Positions 19,285 to 26,765 of a stretch of DNA of 64,000 nt are shown here, one piece after another (within the stretch, counting starts at the first letter, position 1; each line of letters begins with the position of its first letter). Below the pieces are notes generated by a model that was not told the DNA's origin, made no database searches, and saw only the letters and a program-made list of their open reading frames with translations. Position numbers and translations under genes: made by a program. The DNA is from Pseudooceanicola sp. (lineage in GTDB: Bacteria > Pseudomonadota > Alphaproteobacteria > Rhodobacterales > Rhodobacteraceae), in the NCBI GenBank assembly GCA_002709085.1, contig PAPR01000043.1:1-64000 (forward strand), given 5' to 3'.

Positions 19285-20114
19285 GTGGCGAGAGTATACT
19301 CACGATCATGTGAAAGCGATGCGATGCGGCGACGCGCCTGATCGACCCGGTCCATATCGAGATCGACGAGGTGGATGCCCACCTCCTCGCCCCCATCCAG
19401 CAGCACTTCGCCCCAGGGCGCCACGACCAGGGAATGACCGTAGGTGCTGCGCTGCTTGCCCTTGGTGATTGCGTGGTCGCCCGACTGCGCCGGGGCGAGC
19501 ACAAAGCAGCCGGTTTCAATCGCGCGCGCCCGCAAGAGCGGCTCCCAATGGGCCGCGCCGGTGACGGGTGAAAAGGCCGCCGGGACCGTCAGGATCTGCG
19601 CCCCGCCCTGCGCCAGCGTGCGGTATAGCGCAGCAAACCGCAGATCGTAACATACGGTCATGCCGATGCGGGCAAAGCCGGCATCCACCACCACCGCACG
19701 CGTTCCGGGGCGATAACCGGCGCTTTCACGATATGTTTCCTCGGGCGTGACATCGACGTCGAACATGTGGATCTTGTCGTACCAGCCAGCGATGCGCCCA
19801 TCCGGCGCGATCATGTAGGACCGATTGGCAAACCGCCCGTCCGGATCATCCGTCTGCACCCCGATGGAGCCGAGCAAGAGCCAGACGCCCTGTGCCGCCG
19901 CCTCTTCGCGCATTCCGGCGAGGAAGGGGTTGCCGGCCTCCGGTTCCAGCACCTTGTCCTGATGACTGCGGCTTGCAGAGACGCAATTCGTCACCTCGGG
20001 TGTCAGAACGAACCCGGCACCCTGCGCGGCTGCGTCCCGAACCATCTCGCGCACCATCGGAAGGTTGTCCGCAGGCATCTCGGACGAGGTGATCTGAAGC
20101 AGCGCCGCTTTCAT
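19281..20114 (-). CDS. Carbon-nitrogen hydrolase (nitrilase superfamily, Nit-type)
   Basis: 277 residues. The catalytic triad is visible: Glu40 (LTPEVTN), Lys114 (WYDKIHMFDVD) and Cys155 (VCYDLRF). The closest match is the Nit1/Nit2 group, which includes omega-amidases and deaminated-glutathione amidases; placement next to a glutaredoxin fits the latter but is only suggestive. The ATG at 20114 starts at the first beta strand. It follows grxC with a 1-base gap and overlaps marR. Confidence 0.9.
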   Translation of the reverse strand: MKAALLQITSSEMPADNLPMVREMVRDAAAQGAGFVLTPEVTNCVSASRSHQDKVLEPEAGNPFLAGMREEAAAQGVWLLLGSIGVQTDDPDGRFANRSYMIAPDGRIAGWYDKIHMFDVDVTPEETYRESAGYRPGTRAVVVDAGFARIGMTVCYDLRFAALYRTLAQGGAQILTVPAAFSPVTGAAHWEPLLRARAIETGCFVLAPAQSGDHAITKGKQRSTYGHSLVVAPWGEVLLDGGEEVGIHLVDLDMDRVDQARRRIASLSHDREYTLAT

Positions 20115-20115
20115 G

Positions 20116-20370
20116 TCAGTCCGCCAGCATCGGGTCGAGCTTGCCCGCGCGATGCAATGCGCTGAGCTCATCATACCCGCCGACGTGTTCGTCACCGATA
20201 AAGATCTGCGGCACCGTGTGTCGGCCCGCGCGCTGCATCATCTCCTGCTTCTTGGCCGGATCGCGCATCACGTCGATCTCGGTATAGGCGACGTCCTTTC
20301 CGTCCAGCAGACGTTTGGCGGCGGAGCAAAAGCCGCAAATCGGGGTGGTGTACATGACAACAGGTTTCAT
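20116..20370 (-). CDS. grxC: Glutaredoxin 3
   Basis: 84 residues, a normal size for a dithiol glutaredoxin. The active site is CGFC (Cys12, Cys15), a variant of the usual CPYC. The glutathione-binding TVPQIFIGDEHVGGYDEL is intact. It reduces protein disulphides and mixed disulphides with glutathione in the cytosol. The ATG at 20370 overlaps the comF stop by 4 bases; longer frames only extend into comF. Confidence 0.95.
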   Translation of the reverse strand: MKPVVMYTTPICGFCSAAKRLLDGKDVAYTEIDVMRDPAKKQEMMQRAGRHTVPQIFIGDEHVGGYDELSALHRAGKLDPMLAD

Positions 20371-21134
20371 ATCGGGTCTCCGGTATCCTTTCCGGGGAAC
20401 GTAGCATCTTTCACCGCGCGCGCCAGAGTGAGGACGCAAACCGAGGCCGCGCCCGCCCGCAACAGAGCCTCAGTGCCCGCCGAAAGCGTCGCACCCGAGG
20501 TCATGACGTCATCAACCAGCAGGATTGCGCGACCCTTTACCATGGCGGCGCGACGCGGGTGGATCGTCAGCGCACTGTCGAGAGTCGCGAACCGCTCAGC
20601 CCGGCCCTTGCCATCCAGAACAGGTGTCTGGTGTCGTCGCAACAGGAGGTCGGGACAGAACTGTAACTCCAACGCCCGCGCCGCGCCCCGCCCCAACAGA
20701 AGCGACTGATTATAACGCCGCTTGACCCGCCGCCGCCAATGGAGGGGGACGGGTGCAATCAACATACCGGGGCGAACGAGGTCGCCCGCGACCCGCGCCA
20801 TCCACTTCGCTGCAGGCGTGGCGAAATCCATGCGATCGCCGTGTTTCAGGCCCAGAACGATCCTACGCCCGTTACCGCCGTAGACCATCGCCGTGCGGCC
20901 ACTGCGCCAGGGTCGCGGCATCGACAGGCAATCGTCGCAGCGATCCTCGCAGGTCGCGAAATCCCCGACCAAAGGCACGCCGCAGGCATCGCATATGGAC
21001 CCTCCGACAAAGGGCGTCTCGCGCCAACACCGGCCACAAAGCCCTTGATCCGTCTCGACCAGCGCGTTGCAGGTCAGGCACCCCGGCGGGTAAACCAATC
21101 GCAAGCCTGTTTGCAGTACCCTCGCGACGCGCAT
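20367..21134 (-). CDS. ComF-family phosphoribosyltransferase-like protein
   Basis: 255 residues. An N-terminal zinc-ribbon region carries several Cys pairs (PPGCLTCNAL, CGRCW, CDACG, CDDC). The C-terminal phosphoribosyltransferase domain has the PRPP loop ILLVDDVMTSGAT. In competent bacteria ComF acts in DNA uptake; other com genes are absent here, so the role is uncertain. The ATG at 21134 has GGAGG 6 bases upstream. Only 11 bases separate this start from the divergent methyltransferase start. Confidence 0.88.
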   Translation of the reverse strand: MRVARVLQTGLRLVYPPGCLTCNALVETDQGLCGRCWRETPFVGGSICDACGVPLVGDFATCEDRCDDCLSMPRPWRSGRTAMVYGGNGRRIVLGLKHGDRMDFATPAAKWMARVAGDLVRPGMLIAPVPLHWRRRVKRRYNQSLLLGRGAARALELQFCPDLLLRRHQTPVLDGKGRAERFATLDSALTIHPRRAAMVKGRAILLVDDVMTSGATLSAGTEALLRAGAASVCVLTLARAVKDATFPGKDTGDPI

Positions 21135-21145
21135 ATCTACCCTCC

Positions 21146-21973
21146 ATGACCGGATCACAGCCCCCCCGCCTGACCGACCGCAACGCATTGCGACGCAACC
21201 GTCAGCGCACGCGCGCGGATGCCATGTTCCTGCACGACATCGCCATCGAGGACATTCAGGATCGCCTGTCGATGGTTAACAGGACGTTTAGCGAACCGGC
21301 GATTGTCACCGGGCATCCTCAGGTCTGGACCGGCGTCACAGGTCAGTCCGAACGCGTCGTGGCGGATGACGAGGTGCTGGACCTGACCCCCGGCACCCAT
21401 GATCTGGTGATCCACGCCATGGCGCTGCACTGGGCGGACGACCCCATCGGGCAGATCATCCAATGTCGCCGGGCGCTGCGCCCCGATGGTCTGTTCCTCG
21501 CCGTACTGCCGGGCGGGCAGACCCTGCATGAATTACGCGCCACGCTGGCCCAAGCCGAAAGCGATGTGACCGGGGGTCTGTCGCCCCGTGTCGCCCCAAT
21601 GGCGGAAATCCGGGACCTTGGCGCATTGCTCCAACGGTCGGGCCTGGCCTTGCCGGTGGCCGACGGGCATCCCTTTCCGGTCAGCTATGCCTCCGCCTTG
21701 CATCTGATGCGCGAGTTGCGCGCCATGGGTGAGGGCAATGCGTTAGAAGCCCGTCAACGCAGACCGACGCGCCGCGCCGTCCTGAACCGCGCCGCCGAGG
21801 TCTACGCCGCGCATTATCCGGCCGAGGACAACCGCATCACCGCGACATTCGAGCTGATTACCCTGACCGGCTGGGCGCCGGACGAAAGCCAGCCCAAACC
21901 GCTACGCCCCGGCTCTGCCGCAAGCCGGCTTTCGGATGCGCTGAATGCGCGCGAAGTCCCGCTAAAGGATTGA
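21146..21973 (+). CDS. NDUFAF5/BioC-like class I methyltransferase family protein
   Basis: 275 residues. The segment HALHW-like (MALHWADDPIG), CRRALRPDGLFLAVLPGGQTLHELR and the C-terminal EVYAAHYP and FELITLTGWAP match alphaproteobacterial homologues of mitochondrial NDUFAF5, a complex I assembly factor. The usual glycine-rich SAM motif I is not recognisable, which may be a degenerate site. No ribosome-binding site precedes the ATG (TCTACCCTCC), so it may be leaderless. Alternatives are BioC or another SAM methyltransferase. Confidence 0.78.
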   Translation: MTGSQPPRLTDRNALRRNRQRTRADAMFLHDIAIEDIQDRLSMVNRTFSEPAIVTGHPQVWTGVTGQSERVVADDEVLDLTPGTHDLVIHAMALHWADDPIGQIIQCRRALRPDGLFLAVLPGGQTLHELRATLAQAESDVTGGLSPRVAPMAEIRDLGALLQRSGLALPVADGHPFPVSYASALHLMRELRAMGEGNALEARQRRPTRRAVLNRAAEVYAAHYPAEDNRITATFELITLTGWAPDESQPKPLRPGSAASRLSDALNAREVPLKD

Positions 21974-22023
21974 CCCCCGACGCGAAGTCGCTACGTCCGA
22001 AACATCATCAGCGAGGGAAGACC

Positions 22024-23070
22024 ATGACCAACGCCCGCCCGGCCCATGCGGCTGCCGATCATCCCGCCCTCCCGCGCGAGAAGGTGGGCGTGCTGGTGGC
22101 GAACCTCGGCACGCCGGACAATACCGATTACTGGTCGATGCGCCGCTACCTGAGCGAGTTCCTCTCGGACAAACGTGTGATCGACTACCCGCGGTGGAAA
22201 TGGCAACCGATCCTGCAAGGCATCGTGCTGAGCATCCGGCCCTTTAAGTCCGGTGCGGCCTATCGGACGATCTGGAACAAAGAGGCCGATGAATCGCCCC
22301 TCATGACCATCACGCGTCAGCAGACGGCCAAGCTGAGCGACGCGATCAGCGCGCGCTACGGGGATGATGTGATGGTCGATTTCTGCATGCGATACGGCAA
22401 TCCATCGACCCGATCCAAGGTGCGCGCCATGGTTGCGGCGGGCTGCACGAAAATCCTGTTCTGCCCGCTCTACCCGCAATATGCCGGGGCGACGATGGCG
22501 ACCGCGAACGATGAATTCTTTCGCGCGTTGATGGGGGAAAAGTGGCAGCCAGCGGTGCGTACCCTGCCCCCCTATTTCGACGATGAGGCCTATATAGACG
22601 CGCTTGCCGGATCAGTGGAACGCGCCTACGCCTCGGCGGATCAGGAACCCGATGTGCTGGTCTGCTCCTATCACGGCTTGCCGTTCCGCTATCTGACCGA
22701 AGGCGATCCCTACCATTGCCAATGTCAGAAAACGACGCGCCTGCTAAAGGAACGGTTGGGCTGGGCGGATGATCGAATCATCACGACCTTTCAGTCAAAA
22801 TTCGGTCCCGAGGAATGGTTGCAGCCTTACACGGTCGAAGAGGTCGCGCGGCTTGCCGAACGAGGGCGCAAACGGATCGCGGTAATCGCGCCCGCATTTT
22901 CGGCCGATTGCATCGAAACATTGGAAGAGATCAACGAGGAGATCCGCGAAAGCTTTGAGCGCGCGGGCGGCGAGGCGTTTACCTATATCCCCTGCCTCAA
23001 CGACGGCGAGGCGCATATCGCCGCGCTCGTAGGGCGGATCGAGGCGAACTTGTCCGGCTGGCTGGATTAA
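22024..23070 (+). CDS. hemH: Ferrochelatase
   Basis: Inserts Fe2+ into protoporphyrin IX as the last step of heme synthesis. 348 residues from MTNARPAHAAADHPALP, with GAGGGAAG-like purines upstream. VGVLVANLGTPD, RYGNPS, CPLYPQYAGATMAT and the catalytic-His segment CSYHGLPFRY are intact. HCQCQKTT and the C-terminal APAFSADCIETLEEI complete the family pattern. It follows the NDUFAF5-like gene by about 50 bases. hemJ and hemW are also in this window. Confidence 0.97.
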   Translation: MTNARPAHAAADHPALPREKVGVLVANLGTPDNTDYWSMRRYLSEFLSDKRVIDYPRWKWQPILQGIVLSIRPFKSGAAYRTIWNKEADESPLMTITRQQTAKLSDAISARYGDDVMVDFCMRYGNPSTRSKVRAMVAAGCTKILFCPLYPQYAGATMATANDEFFRALMGEKWQPAVRTLPPYFDDEAYIDALAGSVERAYASADQEPDVLVCSYHGLPFRYLTEGDPYHCQCQKTTRLLKERLGWADDRIITTFQSKFGPEEWLQPYTVEEVARLAERGRKRIAVIAPAFSADCIETLEEINEEIRESFERAGGEAFTYIPCLNDGEAHIAALVGRIEANLSGWLD

Positions 23071-23135
23071 CATCACAAGGTGCGGCGTCACGATATCGAC
23101 TGACCAGACCCGAACATTCAGAACACCGGAAACAG

Positions 23136-23165
23136 AAAAAGGCGGTGCATTGCACCGCCTTTTCC
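23136..23165. terminator. Bidirectional intrinsic terminator between hemH and a small membrane protein gene
   Basis: Stem GGCGGTG/CACCGCC (23141-23147 with 23153-23159) is flanked by AAAAA on the left and TTTTT on the right. It therefore works as an intrinsic terminator on both strands for the two convergent genes. Confidence 0.9.
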
Positions 23166-23187
23166 CACTGAATCTCTTCAGCTGATC

Positions 23188-23367
23188 TTAGCGCGATGCT
23201 GCAACTGCAACAACTGCAAGAAGCAGCAGCGGGATCAGGATACCGCTCGACGAAGAAGTGGTTTCTTCGACGATGACGGGTGCTTCGATAACAGGCTCGG
23301 CGTAGGAGCCGGCGGTTGCGGTCGAAGCTGCGGCTGCCAGAACGGCTGCGAGAACGAGTTTCTTCAT
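23188..23367 (-). CDS. 59-residue secreted or membrane miniprotein
   Basis: MKKLVLAAVLAAAASTATAG looks like a signal peptide with cleavage near residue 19. A short acidic Pro/Glu/Val linker with a Ser run (SSSS) follows, and a hydrophobic tail segment (about 42-57) closes the protein, ending in Arg. The mature product would be about 40 residues held in the inner membrane. GGAGG precedes the ATG at 23367. Function unknown; it shares a terminator with convergent hemH. Confidence 0.75.
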   Translation of the reverse strand: MKKLVLAAVLAAAASTATAGSYAEPVIEAPVIVEETTSSSSGILIPLLLLAVVAVAASR

Positions 23368-23509
23368 AGTATCCTCCAGATGTAACGCTGGAAAGGCACA
23401 CACACCTATCCAGCACCCAAGACTTACCTCGTAACTCGTTCTAACCAGCAATTTTCGGCGATTGCAATTACTTGTTAAGCGCCGTTCGTGCTGCGGTGCC
23501 GCACTGTCG

Positions 23510-24121
23510 TCAAATAAGCAACACCTGAGTCCCGACGTTCGTCATCTCAAAAAGCTGGGTGATGTGCTCGTTGTAAAGCCCGATGCAGCCGTTCGAAGAC
23601 CGGCGTCCGATCTTGCGTGTGTCGTGGGTCCCGTGGATACGATAATACGTCCAGCCAAGGTACAGCGCCAGCGGGCCCAGCGGATTGTCGGGCGCGCCGC
23701 CTTCGACGACGGCAGGCCACTCGGGGTTACGCTTGCGCATGTTCGGCGTCGGCCGCCATGTCGGTTTGACCACTTTCTGGATCACCGTGGTGCGACCCCG
23801 CCGCGTCAACTCTTCGGAGACGGGAACCGAGGTCGGGTAGAGCATGTAGGTCGACTGATCCTCCGACCAGTAATGCAGCGCCCGACTGTCGATATCGACA
23901 AGGATCGCGCCGTTGTTGGTATTGGAGAAGTAGGGCCGCCAGTCCAGCGACCGGAAACTGGAGATGTTGTGGCGCACAACCTCCGATGGATCGCGCTCTA
24001 CTTCGGTCGAGTTTTCGAAAGGCGATGCATAGGTGGAATTCGTTTGGGCAAGCGCCGGTGTCGCCAATGCGGCGGCGGAGCCGGCAAGGAACGACCGGCG
24101 AGACTTCAGATGGCTTTTCAT
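23510..24121 (-). CDS. Tat-exported L,D-transpeptidase (YkuD domain)
   Basis: 203 residues. A twin-arginine signal (SRRSFLAGSAAALATPALA) is followed by a YkuD catalytic domain (about 70-203). The catalytic pair is His163 (YRIHGTHD) and Cys179 (SSNGCIGLYN), the HGT...SxGC pattern. It should cross-link peptidoglycan by 3-3 bonds or attach lipoproteins to it in the periplasm. A second transpeptidase lies 0.8 kb away, on the other side of a CAP-domain lipoprotein. Confidence 0.92.
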   Translation of the reverse strand: MKSHLKSRRSFLAGSAAALATPALAQTNSTYASPFENSTEVERDPSEVVRHNISSFRSLDWRPYFSNTNNGAILVDIDSRALHYWSEDQSTYMLYPTSVPVSEELTRRGRTTVIQKVVKPTWRPTPNMRKRNPEWPAVVEGGAPDNPLGPLALYLGWTYYRIHGTHDTRKIGRRSSNGCIGLYNEHITQLFEMTNVGTQVLLI

Positions 24122-24296
24122 GACTGACCTGACTGCGCTGGATTGGTTAAGAGTTCACGCTACAATATGGGCTGAATGCGCAAGAAACAAATCAAACCCC
24201 CGCGAGACCGGCGAAGTCACACCGATGTGGGTTTGAATAGCGACGCCGCATTCGCTAGGAGTTCTAGGACATGAATATCATCGAGGACAGAGACTA

Positions 24297-24842
24297 ATGC
24301 GGCTACCCCTCCTTATCGCTTCGGCCCTTATCGCCCTGACGGCATGTACCCCGGTCACGACCGACACCCCGCCGCGCCTTGGCGCCGACGGCAAGCCGCT
24401 GCCGAAACTCTATCGCATTCCGGCCTCGGCAAAGGCGACGATCCCCTATGAGGTTCTCGATGCTGTCAACAGCCTGCGCGCCGCATCCGGCGCCGGGCCG
24501 GTTCAGATCGACACCCGCCTGACGGCCGCCGCGGCGACCCATGCACGGGATATGTCGCAGCAGAACCGCCCCTGGCATTTCGGGTCTGATGGGTCCTCGC
24601 CGATCGACCGGGTGCGCCGGGTCGGATACTCGGGCCAACTGCTGGGCGAAAATATCTCGGAAACCTACGAGACAGAGCTTGAGACCCTCGCCGCCTGGAT
24701 GGATCAACCCGACACCCGGCGCGTCATCCTGGACAAGCGGGCGCGCGATATGGGCTTTGCCTGGCATCAGGAGAACAACGGCAAAATCTGGTGGGACATG
24801 ATCATCGGCGGCGGCTCCGGCGTGGCTACGCCCGGAACCTGA
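24297..24842 (+). CDS. CAP (SCP/PR1)-domain lipoprotein
   Basis: 181 residues. Signal peptide with lipobox LTAC (lipidated Cys17), then a CAP domain (about 50-175) with DAVNSLRAASGAGPV, THARDMSQQNRPWHFGSDG, the GENISET motif and a WWDMIIGGG end. Bacterial CAP proteins act in the envelope but their enzymology is mostly unresolved. Sitting between two L,D-transpeptidases, it probably belongs to the same cell-wall neighbourhood. Confidence 0.86.
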   Translation: MRLPLLIASALIALTACTPVTTDTPPRLGADGKPLPKLYRIPASAKATIPYEVLDAVNSLRAASGAGPVQIDTRLTAAAATHARDMSQQNRPWHFGSDGSSPIDRVRRVGYSGQLLGENISETYETELETLAAWMDQPDTRRVILDKRARDMGFAWHQENNGKIWWDMIIGGGSGVATPGT

Positions 24843-24936
24843 TCAGGCTCAGTGTCGGGGCGCTCTGCCCCTTCACCCTCTTTCGACGCGCAGATTCCAG
24901 CGGTGCGCTCCGTTACCGGCACGCACCGAACAAGGG

Positions 24937-25434
24937 TCAGGGATAGACGGTGATGATCGTACCGTCGCCCACCATGGCGTAGATATCTTCGATCTCGTGA
25001 TCCTCCACAGCGATGCAGCCTGCCGTCCAGTCGCGGCGCAGCGCCTTTTTCTTGGAATTGGGCTGGCCATGGATAAAGATGTTGCCGCCCGCGCTCTTGC
25101 CCTGACTTGAGGCAAAGGCGAAATCCTCGGTGTTGGGATAATTCATCCCGACCGACAGGTAGAATTCGCTATTCGGATTGCGCCGATCAATGCGGTAGGT
25201 GCCCTCGGGGGTTTTTCCGTCCCCTTCGAACTGCTTGTGACCGACCGGGGCAAAGCCCAGGGCGATATCGTAACTTTTCAGCACGTCCTTGTTGTGCATC
25301 AGATACATCTTGCGGTCCGCCTTGTAGACGAGGATCTGCGTCACCTCGGGACCGTTGTAGGTTTTGAACTTGCCGGAACAACCCGCGAGGCTGAATGCCA
25401 TCACGACTGTCAGAATCAAGGATAGAAATCGCAT
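24937..25434 (-). CDS. L,D-transpeptidase lipoprotein (YkuD domain)
   Basis: 165 residues from MRFLSLILTVVMAF. Lipobox LAGC (Cys19) is followed by a YkuD domain (about 32-165) with His122 (NIFIHGQPN) and Cys140 (DWTAGCIAVED). An ATG four codons upstream (25446) is an alternative start; the choice does not affect the signal peptide. Likely periplasmic, membrane-anchored peptidoglycan cross-linker or hydrolase-type transpeptidase. It differs clearly from the Tat-exported paralogue at 23510. Confidence 0.9.
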   Translation of the reverse strand: MRFLSLILTVVMAFSLAGCSGKFKTYNGPEVTQILVYKADRKMYLMHNKDVLKSYDIALGFAPVGHKQFEGDGKTPEGTYRIDRRNPNSEFYLSVGMNYPNTEDFAFASSQGKSAGGNIFIHGQPNSKKKALRRDWTAGCIAVEDHEIEDIYAMVGDGTIITVYP

Positions 25435-25508
25435 ACTGCCGCCCATATTTTTTCAGACCTTATAGTCCGGAATCCGGTTTCGAGAAAGCGATCTCATGCG
25501 ACTCACGA

Positions 25509-26726
25509 TCATGTGAGGCGGAACCCTGCCACCATTTCAACGTGCGATGACCATCGAAATTGGTCGATCACCGTGATCGGATCCATGACGTATCCCGCTG
25601 CGATCAAGTGCCCGGCGTCCCGTGCAAAGGTCACCGGATTGCAGGAGACATGCGCGATCACCGGCACCCGCGCCTTGGCCAGCTCCTCAATCTGCGCCTC
25701 GGCTCCGGCGCGCGGCGGGTCGATCACGATGGCGTCGATCTTGCGCAGATCCTCCGCGATCATCGGGTTGCGAAAAAGGTCTCGCGTCACGCTGCGCACC
25801 TTCTTCAGTCCCGGCGTGTCGCGCCACCCCCTGTCCAGTGCCTTGGTCATCGCCGCGACGCCTTCGACTGCCAGAACCTCCGAGCGCTGCGCGAGCGGAA
25901 GGGCAAAGGTGCCCACGCCCGCAAAGAGATCCGCGATTTGGGCCGCACCTCGGGTGATCTTGCTAACCGCGGCCATTAGCGCGGCTTCGCCTGCATGGGT
26001 GGCTTGCAGAAACGCCCCCGGCGGCGGCAGAACCAGCGCAGGACCAAAGCGTTGCAGGGGCGGGCGGCGCGAAAGCTCAAGCTCATCGCCCCATGCCAGC
26101 CGGGCCAGGTCATGGCGCGCTGCCACTTCGGCTAACTCAACTTCGAGGTCACGGTCCAACGGCTTGCCACCGCTGACCAGTACGTCGATTCCGGACTCCG
26201 ACAGAGTGGCCATGACGTGAAGCTCCGCCTTGCGCGACCCGCCGATGACGGCCAACGCCTCTGCCACGAGGCGGGCCGGCATGAGATCGGGGTGCAGTAA
26301 CTGGCAGTCGGGAATGTCCACGATCACGCCCGATGCGCGGCCATGGAACCCCGCCAATGCGCCTTTCTTGGTGCGACGCGCCGAAAGGGTCGCACGACGC
26401 CGCGACCGAGGCGGGGAAGTCTCGATCCCGGCAATCTCAACCTCCAGCCCGTGCGCCCGCAGCGCATCCACCACGATGCCCGCCTTCCAATCGCTGACGA
26501 ATGCGTCCGAGGCGTGTTGCACCTGACAGCCGCCGCAACTACGGAAATGGCGACAGGGCGCTGCGACACGATCGGTGGAGGGGCGGACAATCTTCACCTC
26601 GCTCAACCGCGTACCGTCGAGGCTCCCGCTGACGGTTTCACCCGGCAGGGTCATGGGGGCAAAAACCGGCCCAGGCGCAATGCCGTCGCCGTGATGTCCA
26701 AGTCGTTGAATAATGTGTTCGCTCAT
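25509..26726 (-). CDS. TrmA/RlmD-family RNA (uracil-5-)-methyltransferase
   Basis: 405 residues. Cysteines for a 4Fe-4S cluster are visible: Cys58, Cys64, Cys67 (CRHFRSCGGC) and Cys141 (DIPDCQLLH). The methyltransferase part has LFAGVGTFALPLA (SAM site), DPPRAGA and the catalytic HVSCNP. It methylates uracil C5 in rRNA or tRNA; which one cannot be read here. The ATG at 26726 begins MSEHIIQRLGHHGDGIA, matching the usual TRAM-like start. It follows the ABC exporter gene by 39 bases on the same strand. Confidence 0.9.
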   Translation of the reverse strand: MSEHIIQRLGHHGDGIAPGPVFAPMTLPGETVSGSLDGTRLSEVKIVRPSTDRVAAPCRHFRSCGGCQVQHASDAFVSDWKAGIVVDALRAHGLEVEIAGIETSPPRSRRRATLSARRTKKGALAGFHGRASGVIVDIPDCQLLHPDLMPARLVAEALAVIGGSRKAELHVMATLSESGIDVLVSGGKPLDRDLEVELAEVAARHDLARLAWGDELELSRRPPLQRFGPALVLPPPGAFLQATHAGEAALMAAVSKITRGAAQIADLFAGVGTFALPLAQRSEVLAVEGVAAMTKALDRGWRDTPGLKKVRSVTRDLFRNPMIAEDLRKIDAIVIDPPRAGAEAQIEELAKARVPVIAHVSCNPVTFARDAGHLIAAGYVMDPITVIDQFRWSSHVEMVAGFRLT

Positions 26727-26765
26727 GGTGCCCGGATACAGCGACGCAGTGTGTCGGGCCAAGCC

